NCBI GenBank assembly: GCA_943788165.1
Contig: CALSPF010000001.1
Location: 496,001 to 560,000 of the forward strand
Direction: 5' to 3'
DNA length: 64,000 nucleotides
Source of the DNA: an uncultured Flavobacteriaceae bacterium
GTDB taxonomy: Bacteria > Bacteroidota > Bacteroidia > Flavobacteriales > Flavobacteriaceae
The first letter of the stretch is position 1; every line of letters starts with the position of its first letter. Below the pieces are notes generated by a model that was not told where the DNA came from, did not search any database, and was given only the letters and a program-made list of their open reading frames with translations. Positions 8,256-17,219 of this stretch are shown here, piece by piece. The translations under genes were made by a program, and so were the position numbers.

Positions 8256-9173
8256 ATGAAACAAATACGTTTTTTAATTCTCTTTTCCTGTTCAATTCTT
8301 TTAACCAGCTTAGTCCTTATTTCATTTGAACAGCCTAATCAAACATCTATAATTACCTATGGAGAGCCATCGTCCTATAAAGTGCATGCATTGCATGTTC
8401 CCTCCCAAGTCAATTTTGCTGGGGAACTAATGCAGTTGGATGAAGATGATCTGATGGAGCGAATGGACAAAGAATTATTGGTGAATACTTACTGGCAATC
8501 AAATACCTTATTGATGATGAAAAGAGCCAATAAGTTTTTCCCACAGATTGAACGTATTTTAAAAGAAGAAGAAGTTCCCGATGATTTCAAGTATTTGGCC
8601 TTGATTGAAAGTGGATTGGAGAACCTAAGGTCACCAGCTGGTGCAAAAGGGTTTTGGCAGATTTTGCGTACTACTGGAAGAGAGTATGGATTAGAAGTGA
8701 ATAGCAATGTAGATGAGCGTTACAATATAGAATTATCTACACGTATGGCTTGTGCTTACTTGAAAAAGGCAAAAGAGCGTTTGGGTTCATGGACCTTGGC
8801 TGCTGCTTCTTATAACCGGGGTATTGCTGGAATCAACCGAATTTTGAAAAAGCAACAAACCAATAATTATTACGACCTCTTACTGGGTACTGAAACCAAA
8901 CGTTATATTTTCCGTATTCTTGCTGTCAAAGAAATTATGCAAGCACCAGAACGCTATGGATTTTTTGTTGAAGATGCGCAGCTATATTCACCTCTAGAAT
9001 ACAGAACAGTTGCTGTTGATACAGCCATTACAAATATTGTGCGTTTTTCTAAACAGATCGGCGTTAATTACAAAACCATGAAAATTTACAATCCATGGTT
9101 ATTACAAACCCACTTAAACAACAAATCGCGAAAATTGTATCACATCGCTTTACCGACTGAAACAGCTCCTTAG
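8256..9173 (+). CDS. Lytic transglycosylase, SLT domain (MltD-like)
   Basis: Cleaves the MurNAc-GlcNAc bond of peptidoglycan to give anhydro-muropeptides. The 305-residue protein has an N-terminal signal or anchor helix (residues 5-24). The SLT domain spans about 100-225: FKYLALIESGLENL contains catalytic Glu118, followed by SPAGAKGFWQI and ASYNRGIAGINRIL, all hallmarks of family 1 enzymes. The C-terminal ~60 residues resemble a worn LysM-like unit (FSKQIGVNYKTMKIYNPWL), whereas MltD proteins usually carry clear LysM repeats. It follows the hydrolase gene by 6 nt and its stop interlocks with the convergent gene at 9170. Confidence 0.92.
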   Translation: MKQIRFLILFSCSILLTSLVLISFEQPNQTSIITYGEPSSYKVHALHVPSQVNFAGELMQLDEDDLMERMDKELLVNTYWQSNTLLMMKRANKFFPQIERILKEEEVPDDFKYLALIESGLENLRSPAGAKGFWQILRTTGREYGLEVNSNVDERYNIELSTRMACAYLKKAKERLGSWTLAAASYNRGIAGINRILKKQQTNNYYDLLLGTETKRYIFRILAVKEIMQAPERYGFFVEDAQLYSPLEYRTVAVDTAITNIVRFSKQIGVNYKTMKIYNPWLLQTHLNNKSRKLYHIALPTETAP

Positions 9174-9685
9174 ATTTTTTTCAACTGCTGCTGCATCATT
9201 TTGATTTGCTCGCTGAGAACATTATGGGTGTCGGTTTTTTTGGCATCGTTGAGTAGCGTTGTTGCTTCTCTTTTTCGTCGTTTCTGCATAAGAATTCCAG
9301 CCAAGCTAAGTTTTGCCATTGCTTCATCTGTACTCATTGATAAACCAAGCGACAATGCTTTTCTGAAAGATTTCTCTGCCTTAGTCAAATTGGTTTGCGA
9401 TTCTATTACACCATGGAGGTAGTTAAAATAACCCTGCTGACTTTTGACTAGATTTGCTTCTGGATTATTTATCCGTCCCAACCATTTAAGGGTTCCAGGG
9501 AAATCTTGTTTGCGCAAACGCAAAAAAGCTAAGAAGATAATTTCATTTTTAAAATAGAGTAAAATGAACATTCCTGCGATGAGTAATAAAAAGATACCAT
9601 TACCGATATAACTTTCTATAAATTGGTAAATTGCATAGCCAATCGTAGCTGCAGCGAGGATTAATTTGATGACCTTCGGGAACAT
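9170..9685 (-). CDS. Membrane-anchored TPR-like protein of unknown function
   Basis: A 171-residue protein with two closely spaced hydrophobic helices at about residues 5-20 and 30-50 (IFLLLIAGMFILLYFK). A helical C-terminal domain follows that reads as two tetratricopeptide-like hairpins (YFNYLHGVIESQTNLTKAEK; AMAKLSLAGILMQKRRKREA). The domain most likely faces the cytoplasm and mediates protein contacts. No specific family is recognised with confidence. It is divergent from rpmH and its stop interlocks with that of the lytic transglycosylase gene. Confidence 0.75.
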   Translation of the reverse strand: MFPKVIKLILAAATIGYAIYQFIESYIGNGIFLLLIAGMFILLYFKNEIIFLAFLRLRKQDFPGTLKWLGRINNPEANLVKSQQGYFNYLHGVIESQTNLTKAEKSFRKALSLGLSMSTDEAMAKLSLAGILMQKRRKREATTLLNDAKKTDTHNVLSEQIKMMQQQLKKI

Positions 9686-9741
9686 GAATTATTTTTGTTG
9701 CTAAAGTAGTAAAAACATTCGGAACTATTTTTTGATTCTTC

Positions 9742-9771
9742 TTGTCTAAAATAAAACTTATCGTATATTTG
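9742..9771 (+). promoter_or_regulatory. Promoter of rpmH (TTG, 19 nt, TATATTTG)
   Basis: TTG at 9742-9744 and TATATTTG at 9764-9771, separated by 19 nt. This is a full Bacteroidetes sigma-factor consensus about 50 nt before the rpmH start. Confidence 0.75.
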
Positions 9772-9821
9772 CCTTCGATTAAAAAGCAATGAAATCTGCT
9801 TTTTTTCTATTCTATTAAATT

Positions 9822-9980
9822 ATGAAAAGAACATTCCAACCCTCCAAGAGAAAAAGAAGAAATAAACACGGTTTCAGAGAGCGCATGGCTTCTGCAAGCG
9901 GTCGTAAAGTACTAGCTAGCCGTAGAGCAAAAGGAAGAAAGAAAATTTCTGTTTCATCTGAGCCAAGGCACAAGAAATAA
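9822..9980 (+). CDS. rpmH: 50S ribosomal protein L34
   Basis: The 52-residue basic protein begins [20 protein letters not shown] and continues through [20 protein letters not shown], the unmistakable L34 sequence. The C-terminal extension [11 protein letters not shown] makes it slightly longer than the ~46-residue enterobacterial form, as usual for Bacteroidetes. It has its own promoter (9742-9771) and terminator (10012-10045), so it is a monocistronic unit. dnaA and rnpA are not adjacent, so this is not a classical origin region. Confidence 0.97.
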   Translation: MKRTFQPSKRKRRNKHGFRERMASASGRKVLASRRAKGRKKISVSSEPRHKK

Positions 9981-10011
9981 CAATATCTATGATTGATAAT
10001 CATCCTATTAG

Positions 10012-10045
10012 AGTGTTACTTATTTTTAAGTAACACTTTTTTTTT
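10012..10045 (+). terminator. Rho-independent terminator of rpmH
   Basis: A perfect 11-bp stem AGTGTTACTTA / TAAGTAACACT with a TTTT loop and a 9-base T run, 31 nt after the rpmH stop. Confidence 0.92.
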
Positions 10046-10050
10046 ATATT

Positions 10051-10058
10051 TATTTTTG
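10051..10058 (+). promoter_or_regulatory. -7 promoter box (TATTTTTG) for carB
   Basis: Exact TAnnTTTG match 13 nt before the carB ATG, directly after the rpmH terminator, implying a very short leader. Confidence 0.5.
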
Positions 10059-10071
10059 ATATTACACTATT

Positions 10072-12924
10072 ATGGCAAAGAGAGAAAATCTAAACAAAAT
10101 CCTAATCATTGGTTCAGGTCCCATTATTATTGGTCAAGCATGCGAATTTGACTATGCCGGAACGCAGGCATTGCGTTCATTGCGCGAAGATGGTATTGAA
10201 ACAGTTTTGATCAATTCTAATCCTGCAACCATTATGACCGATCCTACTATGGCCGATCATGTTTACTTAAAACCATTGACAACAAAATCGTTGATCGATA
10301 TTTTAAAAGAACACAGTGATATAGATGCCGTATTACCTACAATGGGTGGTCAGACCGCATTGAACTTGTGTATTGAAGCAGATGAAAAAGGTGTTTGGAC
10401 AGATCATAATGTTAAGATCATTGGAGTGAACATTGATGCCATCAATGTGACTGAAGATCGTCAGAAGTTTAAAGATCTTTTGAAAACAATTGATATCCCT
10501 GTTGCTCCAGCAGAAACAGCAACATCTTTTTTGAAAGGAAAAGAAATTGCCCAGAAATTTGGTTTCCCGTTGGTTATTCGTCCTTCATTTACCCTTGGTG
10601 GGACTGGAGCTTCATTTGTTCACACGGCAGAAGACTTTGATGAATTATTAACACGTGGTCTAGAAGCCTCTCCCATTCATGAAGTCCTCATTGACAAAGC
10701 CCTCTTGGGATGGAAAGAATATGAATTAGAATTATTGCGCGACAAAAATGACAATGTTGTCATTATTTGTGCGATTGAGAATATGGATCCCATGGGGATT
10801 CACACAGGAGACTCTATTACTGTTGCTCCTGCAATGACCTTGTCTGATGTGACCTATCAGCGCATGCGTGATATGGCCATCAAGATGATGCGAAACATAG
10901 GTGATTTTGCCGGTGGATGTAATGTTCAGTTTGCTGTTAGTCCAGATGAAAATGAAGACATCATTGCCATTGAAATCAATCCACGTGTCTCGCGATCTTC
11001 CGCTTTAGCCTCGAAAGCAACCGGTTATCCGATTGCGAAAATTGCTGCAAAATTAGCCCTTGGGTATTCACTAGATGAACTCGATAACCAAATCACAAAA
11101 TCAACTTCGGCTTTGTTTGAGCCAACGGTTGATTATGTAATCGTTAAAATTCCACGCTGGAACTTTGATAAATTTGAAGGCTCAGACCGCACCTTAGGTC
11201 TTCAAATGAAATCGGTAGGAGAAGTGATGGGAATTGGACGTTCGTTCCAAGAGGCCCTGCACAAGGCCACTCAGTCCCTTGAAATTAAACGTAACGGACT
11301 TGGAGCCGATGGCAAAGGGTATACCGATTACGAAACAATTATAAGTAAACTTACCCATGCTAGTTGGGACCGTGTATTCGTTCTTTACGACGCTATTCAA
11401 ATGGGAATTCCATTGAGTCGCATTCATGAGATCACTAAAATTGACTTATGGTTTTTGCGTCAATTTGAAGAGCTTTATGCTTTGGAAAGAGAAATTAGTG
11501 AGTTTACAATAGATTCTTTGGAAAAAGCCTTGCTTTTGGAAGCTAAACAAAAAGGTTTTGCCGATCGACAAATTGCCCACATGTTGGGGTGTTTGGAAAG
11601 TCAAGTGTATAATCTAAGAGAAGAAATTGGGATTCAGCGTGTCTATAAATTGGTGGACACCTGTGCGGCAGAATTTTCAGCAAAAACACCTTATTATTAT
11701 TCAACTTTCGAAGCCCAAATGCAAGTAGAAGGAGGGAAGCCCTATAGCGACAATGAAAGTGTTGTTTCTGACAAGAAAAAAATCATTGTTTTAGGATCTG
11801 GTCCAAACAGAATTGGACAAGGAATCGAGTTTGATTACTGTTGTGTGCATGGCGTGCTTGCTGCATCAGAATGCGGCTATGAAACCATCATGATTAATTG
11901 TAACCCAGAAACCGTATCTACGGATTTTGATGTTGCTGATAAATTGTACTTTGAGCCTGTTTTCTGGGAGCATATTTACGACATCATCCGCCACGAAAAG
12001 CCGGAAGGTGTGATTGTGCAACTTGGTGGGCAAACAGCGCTTAAATTGGCTGAAAAATTAGATCGTTATGGAATAAAGATCATCGGGACAAGTTTTGAAT
12101 CGTTGGATTTAGCAGAAGATCGTGGAAGTTTTTCCACACTCCTGAAAGACAATGATATTCCTTATCCTGAGTTTGGGGTGGCCGAAAATGCCGATCAAGC
12201 CCTCGCACTAGCAGATGAGTTAGACTTCCCTATTTTGGTACGTCCTTCTTATGTTCTTGGTGGACAAGGAATGAAGATTGTCATTAACAAAGAAGAACTG
12301 GAACAACATGTGGTTGACTTACTTCGTAAAATCCCTAACAATAAACTTTTGTTAGACCACTACTTAGATGGAGCAATTGAAGCAGAAGCAGATGCAATTT
12401 GCGATGGGGAGAATGTTTACATCATTGGTATAATGGAGCATATTGAGCCTTGTGGAATCCATTCAGGAGATTCAAATGCTACCCTTCCAGTATTTAATTT
12501 AGGAGAATATGTTTTACAACAAATAAAAGACCACACGCTTAAAATAGCTAAAGCCTTAAATACTGTTGGTTTAATCAATATTCAGTTTGCTGTAAAAGAA
12601 GATAAAGTCTTTATTATTGAAGCAAACCCTCGAGCATCTAGAACAGTTCCTTTCATTGCTAAAGCATACAAAGAACCTTATGTGAACTACGCAACTAAGG
12701 TTATGCTGGGAGAAAATAAAGTTACAGATTTTGATTTCAACCCTGAGTTAAAAGGATACGCCATCAAACAACCCGTTTTCTCCTTCAACAAGTTCCCAAA
12801 TGTGAACAAGCAGTTAGGACCAGAAATGAAGAGTACTGGGGAAAGTATTTTGTTTGTCGACTCGCTGAAAGACGATGAGTTCTATAACTTATATGCACGA
12901 CGAAAAATGTATTTAACCAAGTAA
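10072..12924 (+). CDS. carB: Carbamoyl-phosphate synthase large subunit
   Basis: Makes carbamoyl phosphate from ammonia (delivered by CarA), bicarbonate and two ATP, for pyrimidine and arginine synthesis. Two homologous ATP-grasp halves are evident, each opening with a dinucleotide-like loop (KILIIGSGPIIIGQACEFDY at the start; KKIIVLGSGPNRIGQGIEFDY near residue 570). Other family blocks are AVLPTMGGQTALNL, RPSFTLGGTG, VQLGGQTALKLAEKL and RPSYVLGGQGM. At 950 residues it lacks about 120 C-terminal residues relative to enterobacterial CarB (~1073): it ends just after the PEMKSTGE segment, where the regulatory MGS-like domain would begin. Allosteric control by UMP and ornithine should therefore be absent. 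carA is not in the window. Confidence 0.97.
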   Translation: MAKRENLNKILIIGSGPIIIGQACEFDYAGTQALRSLREDGIETVLINSNPATIMTDPTMADHVYLKPLTTKSLIDILKEHSDIDAVLPTMGGQTALNLCIEADEKGVWTDHNVKIIGVNIDAINVTEDRQKFKDLLKTIDIPVAPAETATSFLKGKEIAQKFGFPLVIRPSFTLGGTGASFVHTAEDFDELLTRGLEASPIHEVLIDKALLGWKEYELELLRDKNDNVVIICAIENMDPMGIHTGDSITVAPAMTLSDVTYQRMRDMAIKMMRNIGDFAGGCNVQFAVSPDENEDIIAIEINPRVSRSSALASKATGYPIAKIAAKLALGYSLDELDNQITKSTSALFEPTVDYVIVKIPRWNFDKFEGSDRTLGLQMKSVGEVMGIGRSFQEALHKATQSLEIKRNGLGADGKGYTDYETIISKLTHASWDRVFVLYDAIQMGIPLSRIHEITKIDLWFLRQFEELYALEREISEFTIDSLEKALLLEAKQKGFADRQIAHMLGCLESQVYNLREEIGIQRVYKLVDTCAAEFSAKTPYYYSTFEAQMQVEGGKPYSDNESVVSDKKKIIVLGSGPNRIGQGIEFDYCCVHGVLAASECGYETIMINCNPETVSTDFDVADKLYFEPVFWEHIYDIIRHEKPEGVIVQLGGQTALKLAEKLDRYGIKIIGTSFESLDLAEDRGSFSTLLKDNDIPYPEFGVAENADQALALADELDFPILVRPSYVLGGQGMKIVINKEELEQHVVDLLRKIPNNKLLLDHYLDGAIEAEADAICDGENVYIIGIMEHIEPCGIHSGDSNATLPVFNLGEYVLQQIKDHTLKIAKALNTVGLINIQFAVKEDKVFIIEANPRASRTVPFIAKAYKEPYVNYATKVMLGENKVTDFDFNPELKGYAIKQPVFSFNKFPNVNKQLGPEMKSTGESILFVDSLKDDEFYNLYARRKMYLTK

Positions 12925-12961
12925 AGAGAATTTAGCTACCTTTATTAAAATATTTACTCCG

Positions 12962-13453
12962 ATGAAAGATTTGAAGAGAGAGACCACGGTAATCATCAGT
13001 TTAATTGCTTTGGCTGTTGCCTCACGGTTGTTACCTCACCCACCAAACTTTGCCCCTATAACCGGGATTGCATTGTTTGCTGCCGCTAAATTTCAAAATA
13101 GATTAATTGCGTTAGCCCTTCCGCTGGTGTGCTTGTTTATGACGGATTTAATTTTAGGTTTAGGCTGGATTAATCTTTTTGTTTACGGTGCTTTTGGACT
13201 AATTTCTATAATGGGTTTCATTAGTAAAAAAGTAAAAATTCAAACAGTACTCCTTTCTTCAGTAGTGTTTTTTGTGGTATCTAATCTAGGCGTATGGTTG
13301 CTGTATTATCCGCTAACCATTGAAGGTTTGACGAGCTGTTTTACGTTGGCTATCCCTTTCTTTACGAATACGCTACTTGGCGACTTGGCCTACTCTGCGA
13401 TTTTATTCTACAGTTTTTCGACACTCAAAAATACTTACCTAAGGCCGGCCTAG
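12962..13453 (+). CDS. Small multi-pass membrane protein resembling DUF6580 (putative transport protein)
   Basis: A 163-residue protein with about five hydrophobic helices (for example IALALPLVCLFMTDLIL and VLLSSVVFFVVSNLGVWLL). The SRLLPHPPNFAPITGIALFAAAKF motif near the N-terminus matches my memory of DUF6580 proteins, which look like substrate-binding S-components of ECF transporters. It lies 37 nt after carB and just upstream of a cobalamin riboswitch and TonB receptor in the same orientation, hinting at a role in vitamin B12 or corrinoid uptake. However, the riboswitch lies after this gene, so it is not controlled by it. The substrate is inferred from context only. Confidence 0.7.
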   Translation: MKDLKRETTVIISLIALAVASRLLPHPPNFAPITGIALFAAAKFQNRLIALALPLVCLFMTDLILGLGWINLFVYGAFGLISIMGFISKKVKIQTVLLSSVVFFVVSNLGVWLLYYPLTIEGLTSCFTLAIPFFTNTLLGDLAYSAILFYSFSTLKNTYLRPA

Positions 13454-13483
13454 TTCATACAGTAATTTGTACTTTTATCAAGT

Positions 13484-13650
13484 GAACAGGTTCTTGTTTT
13501 ACAAGATGAAAAGGGAAATTGGTGAAATACCAATGCTGTACCCGCAACTGTAAGCTTAGTCCGCAATAAGCGGACGTTTTCTAGAACCTAATGCCACTGA
13601 TGTTAATTGGGAAGGCAAGTAGAGAAACGCAAGCCAGGAGACCTGCCCGT
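13484..13650 (+). promoter_or_regulatory. Cobalamin (adenosylcobalamin) riboswitch
   Basis: All core elements occur in order: AAAAGGGAA and GGTGAAATACC (13509-13532), GCTGTACCCGCAACTGTAAGC, GCCACTG (13593-13599), GGGAAGGC, and the B12 box AGCCAGGAGACCTGCC at 13632-13647. It lies in the leader of the TonB receptor gene that starts at 13725, so cobalamin binding should repress that receptor. The box ends about 78 nt before the ATG. No clear intrinsic terminator follows, suggesting control at translation. Confidence 0.96.
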
Positions 13651-13724
13651 TCATAGTGATTCAGTTCTTCGGGGATAAAGAAGTTGAATGGCTAAGAAAC
13701 AGTACGTCCCGTAATTTAATTACA

Positions 13725-15572
13725 ATGAAATTAATGCAAGTTAGTGTATTGACACTATTCCTTGGGTGTGTAACTTTCCTACAGGCACAAGAAATTGAAT
13801 CAATTGACAGTCTTACAACCAAAACAAATTATTTGGATGAGATTGTCCTTTCGGATACTCGATTACCAATTAAACGCTCACAATCGGGTAAAACAATTAT
13901 ACGAATTGATGAAAAACAGATCAAGCAATTTAATGGAAGAAATCTTTCCGAACTCTTGGCAATCCAAGCAGGGGTTGTGGTTTTGGGAAGTCGATCCATC
14001 AGTGGGCAAAATTTACGTATTGGAATACGTGGAAGCACAAACAATCAAGTGTTGATTCTACTCGACGGAGTTCGTGTTTCTGATCCATCGCGTATTAGCA
14101 ATGATTTTGATTTGAATTTTTTAAACCTGCAAGATATTGCTAGCGTAGAAATCTTAAAAGGTGGGGCAAGTACCTTGTATGGTAGTGCAGCAGCTGCGGC
14201 TGTTGTCAATATTACCACCAAGAAGAATGTGGAGGTCAATCGTTTTCGATTAGGACTAACTACAGGGACAGAGCAAACGCAAAACCAAGGACTGAAAAAC
14301 TTGAGTTATCAATCTGGCGACTTGAACTATTCAGGAAAATCTGCTAATCTTAATTATTCAATTGGCGCTTCTTCACTCTTCTCCAATGGATTGAGTGCAG
14401 TAGATAATGGAACCGAGAAGGATGCTTTCCTTCGCTATACTCTCAACGCACAAATCGGCGTCAACGGAGAATCTTTTTCATGGAAATTACTGGCTAGTAA
14501 AGCTGGTATTGAAAACGATTATGATAATATTTTCCCCGTAGAAGATGCCGATTTTGTTGCATTTAGTTATTTTGAAACCATCTCACTAACTTCTTCCTAT
14601 AACTATTCGAACGGTTCCGTTTCATTGAATGCGGGTTACCAAACCACCGATCGGGAATACAGAGATAACTATCCATCTAGTTACGCTGCAGTAAATGCAT
14701 CAGTCGAAGTGGTGAATAAGTTAACTTTATCAAACCAACTTTATTCTGTACAAGGAGTCTTGTATCAAGAAGGTAGTTATGAAGGTACCCCGGTGACCCA
14801 TCAGAAAGATGTTTTTGCCAACCTTGTCTATCTATCTCCAAGTGGATTTAATGCAACCATAGGGGCCCGTGCCATAGATCATCAAAGCTTTGGAAGCAAT
14901 TTCACCTATAATATCAACCCATCTTATGCATTCTCGTTATATCACTCAAAAGTGAAAGTGATGGGGAGTATAAGCTCTGCGTTCATTGCTCCCAGTTTAT
15001 TTCAATTGTATGACACCTTCTCTGGAAATGCGGACCTCCTTCCCGAAGAGACATTGTCCTATGAACTAGGAGCCGAATGGGCAAAAGAAAAAGGCAATGG
15101 TTCTTTGGTGTTTTTTAAACGAAAAGAAGACCCCAAAATTATATACGACATGAATACTTATGCTTATGCGAACGCAGTTTCCAATGTTGTATATCAAGGA
15201 GTTGAATTTACCTATGTAAAGCAATTGACTAGTGCGCTCGATTTTCAGTTGAATTATACCTTTACTGAGCTAAAAGAAGGCAAGTTGTTTCGATTGCCCA
15301 AACACGCGATCAATTCAACCCTAACGATGTACTTAGGTGAAAACGACAATATGGGTTTCGTCTATGCTTATAGAGGGAAGCGAGAGGAGGTCAATCAATT
15401 AGAATTAGCTGCATATAGCTTGATGGACCTTCGCTATGCAAAGGAGTTTTATGAGAATAAACTGACTGCTTCTTTATGGATCACCAATCTATTGGATACT
15501 GACTTTATAGAGTTAAACGGATTTACCACCAAAGGAAGGAATTTTCGCTTAGGGCTAACCTATCAATTCTAG
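13725..15572 (+). CDS. btuB: TonB-dependent vitamin B12 outer-membrane receptor (BtuB-like)
   Basis: Outer-membrane porin for TonB-powered uptake of cobalamin or related corrinoids. I start at ATG 13725 (615 residues), which gives a clean signal peptide MKLMQVSVLTLFLGCVTFLQAQ; earlier in-frame codons fall in riboswitch leader sequence. The plug domain is at about residues 45-150 (IKQFNGRNLSELLAIQAGVVVLG, NQVLILLDGVRVSDP, VEILKGGASTLYGSAAAAAVVNI). The ~22-strand barrel ends in an aromatic residue (LGLTYQF). Specificity is assigned from the cobalamin riboswitch in its leader, not from binding residues. The stop interlocks with the convergent S41 peptidase gene. Confidence 0.9.
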   Translation: MKLMQVSVLTLFLGCVTFLQAQEIESIDSLTTKTNYLDEIVLSDTRLPIKRSQSGKTIIRIDEKQIKQFNGRNLSELLAIQAGVVVLGSRSISGQNLRIGIRGSTNNQVLILLDGVRVSDPSRISNDFDLNFLNLQDIASVEILKGGASTLYGSAAAAAVVNITTKKNVEVNRFRLGLTTGTEQTQNQGLKNLSYQSGDLNYSGKSANLNYSIGASSLFSNGLSAVDNGTEKDAFLRYTLNAQIGVNGESFSWKLLASKAGIENDYDNIFPVEDADFVAFSYFETISLTSSYNYSNGSVSLNAGYQTTDREYRDNYPSSYAAVNASVEVVNKLTLSNQLYSVQGVLYQEGSYEGTPVTHQKDVFANLVYLSPSGFNATIGARAIDHQSFGSNFTYNINPSYAFSLYHSKVKVMGSISSAFIAPSLFQLYDTFSGNADLLPEETLSYELGAEWAKEKGNGSLVFFKRKEDPKIIYDMNTYAYANAVSNVVYQGVEFTYVKQLTSALDFQLNYTFTELKEGKLFRLPKHAINSTLTMYLGENDNMGFVYAYRGKREEVNQLELAAYSLMDLRYAKEFYENKLTASLWITNLLDTDFIELNGFTTKGRNFRLGLTYQF

Positions 15573-17125
15573 TGTAAGTTTGTTGCTGAAATCTTTGGTA
15601 GTTCAATAAACATTCGCTGTTGTCTGGCTGTCTCCTTATCGAGTATTGATTCAAGCACTGGGCCTTGTGGTATAGCTGCTTTTTGTGCATTTGCATCTGG
15701 ACTAATCTGGTTTAAAGCTGCAGCGAGGAAAGGTTCAGTTGGACTACCTAAAACACCAAAACTCGAAACAGATTCTCTTGCGGAAACAAAACTTAATCGT
15801 GGGTTATTGTTTGGTTCAGGAGGTAACCCATCGGCATAATCAGCAAACCCGTCATTATTAGCAATTTTTAAAACAATAGGTTGCATGGCATAACGGTGGT
15901 TTGGATTTTTCACCTCGTTGTTGTTGTCTATATAGTCGTAAAGTGAAATAGATCCAACGTTTTTACCATAGGTTGTTCCACCAATTTGAATCACATCAAT
16001 ATGAGCAGCCAATCCGTTAATCAATAACTCACTGGCAGAAGCGCTTCGTCCAGAGGTTAGAAAATACACTCGGTTGAGTCCAAGACATGGCAAGTTTACA
16101 CCGCCAGTAGTTTGATCAACAAAATGGTTATTGAAGTCTAGATCATCATCAGGATCACTATTGGAATTGACACTATCGATATAGGCCATTAGCTTGCTGT
16201 TCCAGATTTGTTTCGCGAAAATTTCTCCTGTAAATTGTCCCGTAATTAAACTGGCTAAATAAGTGCAGGTTTGCACAGAACCCCCGCCATTGTAGCGTAA
16301 ATCTACTATAAGTTCCGTAATATTTTGGCTTTGTAGTTCGGCAAAAACATCGATCAAGGCTTGGTTAAAGTCGTGTTCATTTTGTCCGTCTCCATCTGCA
16401 TCTACCGTACTTAAAAATTGGTTGTACATCAAATAACCAACCCGAACACCATTGTGCTCAATGACTTGATTTTTATGGATCGGTATTTCCTGAAAATTTT
16501 CTTCTTTGTTGAGTGTGATTGTAATATTTCTTGGGGTAACAACATCAAGGCTTGGATTGTAGTTTACGAGATCTATGCTGTAGCTCATCGCATCGCTATA
16601 GATTAACCCTGAGTAATTGTCTAAGGTTAACTCTTCTCCGTTTACACTGTTGAAAATATCTCCACGTACTACTCCTTTTTCGGCAGCGTCAGAATTTGGC
16701 AATACATAGGTTACCCCAGCAACTAATCCATTGCATCCATCACAACGACGATATAGAATGAATTTCATTCCATTTGAAGCAGAAATCCCTGCCAATTGAT
16801 TTTCAAGTACAGTGTAGTCATCTTCAATCCAACTGAATCGGTCGTCTTCATGTTTCAGGCTATTGAAGAAAGGCTCTCCTTGATCAAGAGAACTGAGGTA
16901 TGTCTTATAGGTGGCAGCATTGTCATCTTTTGTATCGGCAAGATTATTGACTTTTTCTTGCCAGTAATACCATTGATTGAGCCCTGTCCAAATAAAGTCA
17001 TTTATTTCTGTATCAACTTGTTCTGGAGGATTAACAACTGTAATTTGATCATCGTCCTGGTCGTTTTTTGCACAGCCCACAAGGATTAAACTCGCAAAAA
17101 TAATTTTAAAACAGATGCTTTTCAT
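15569..17125 (-). CDS. S41-family (C-terminal-processing-like) peptidase, lipoprotein
   Basis: Predicted lipid-anchored serine peptidase. Starting at the ATG at 17123-17125 gives MKSICFKIIFASLILVGC with a good lipobox (Cys18). Upstream in-frame starts would bury the signal and are less likely. A PDZ-like segment lies around GLVAGVTYVLPNSDAAEKGV and VRGDIFNSVNGEEL. The S41 core follows: ELIVDLRYNGGGSVQT, then VYFLTSGRSASASELLINGL with the nucleophile Ser, and GGTTYGKNVGS with the general-base Lys. A Cys pair (RRCDGCNG) just before the PDZ region might form a disulfide. It is divergent from the DUF4252-like gene. Its substrate is unknown; related Bacteroidetes proteins are thought to process secreted or envelope proteins. 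Confidence 0.88.
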   Translation of the reverse strand: MKSICFKIIFASLILVGCAKNDQDDDQITVVNPPEQVDTEINDFIWTGLNQWYYWQEKVNNLADTKDDNAATYKTYLSSLDQGEPFFNSLKHEDDRFSWIEDDYTVLENQLAGISASNGMKFILYRRCDGCNGLVAGVTYVLPNSDAAEKGVVRGDIFNSVNGEELTLDNYSGLIYSDAMSYSIDLVNYNPSLDVVTPRNITITLNKEENFQEIPIHKNQVIEHNGVRVGYLMYNQFLSTVDADGDGQNEHDFNQALIDVFAELQSQNITELIVDLRYNGGGSVQTCTYLASLITGQFTGEIFAKQIWNSKLMAYIDSVNSNSDPDDDLDFNNHFVDQTTGGVNLPCLGLNRVYFLTSGRSASASELLINGLAAHIDVIQIGGTTYGKNVGSISLYDYIDNNNEVKNPNHRYAMQPIVLKIANNDGFADYADGLPPEPNNNPRLSFVSARESVSSFGVLGSPTEPFLAAALNQISPDANAQKAAIPQGPVLESILDKETARQQRMFIELPKISATNLH

Positions 17126-17219
17126 AACTATAGATTTCATTTGCAAATTAAAGAAGATATTTTTAACCTTTGGCATTTACATTAATATTGTTATAAATTT
17201 AAGCAAAGATTATTCCAAA

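Noticed and set aside
9742-10045. rpmH region considered as a replication origin neighbourhood
   Set aside because: dnaA, rnpA and DnaA-box clusters are absent; rpmH is isolated between a TPR-like gene and carB.
13453-13484. Possible -7 box (TAATTTG-like) before the cobalamin riboswitch
   Set aside because: The spacing in the motif is wrong by one base, so it does not meet the consensus used for the other promoters.
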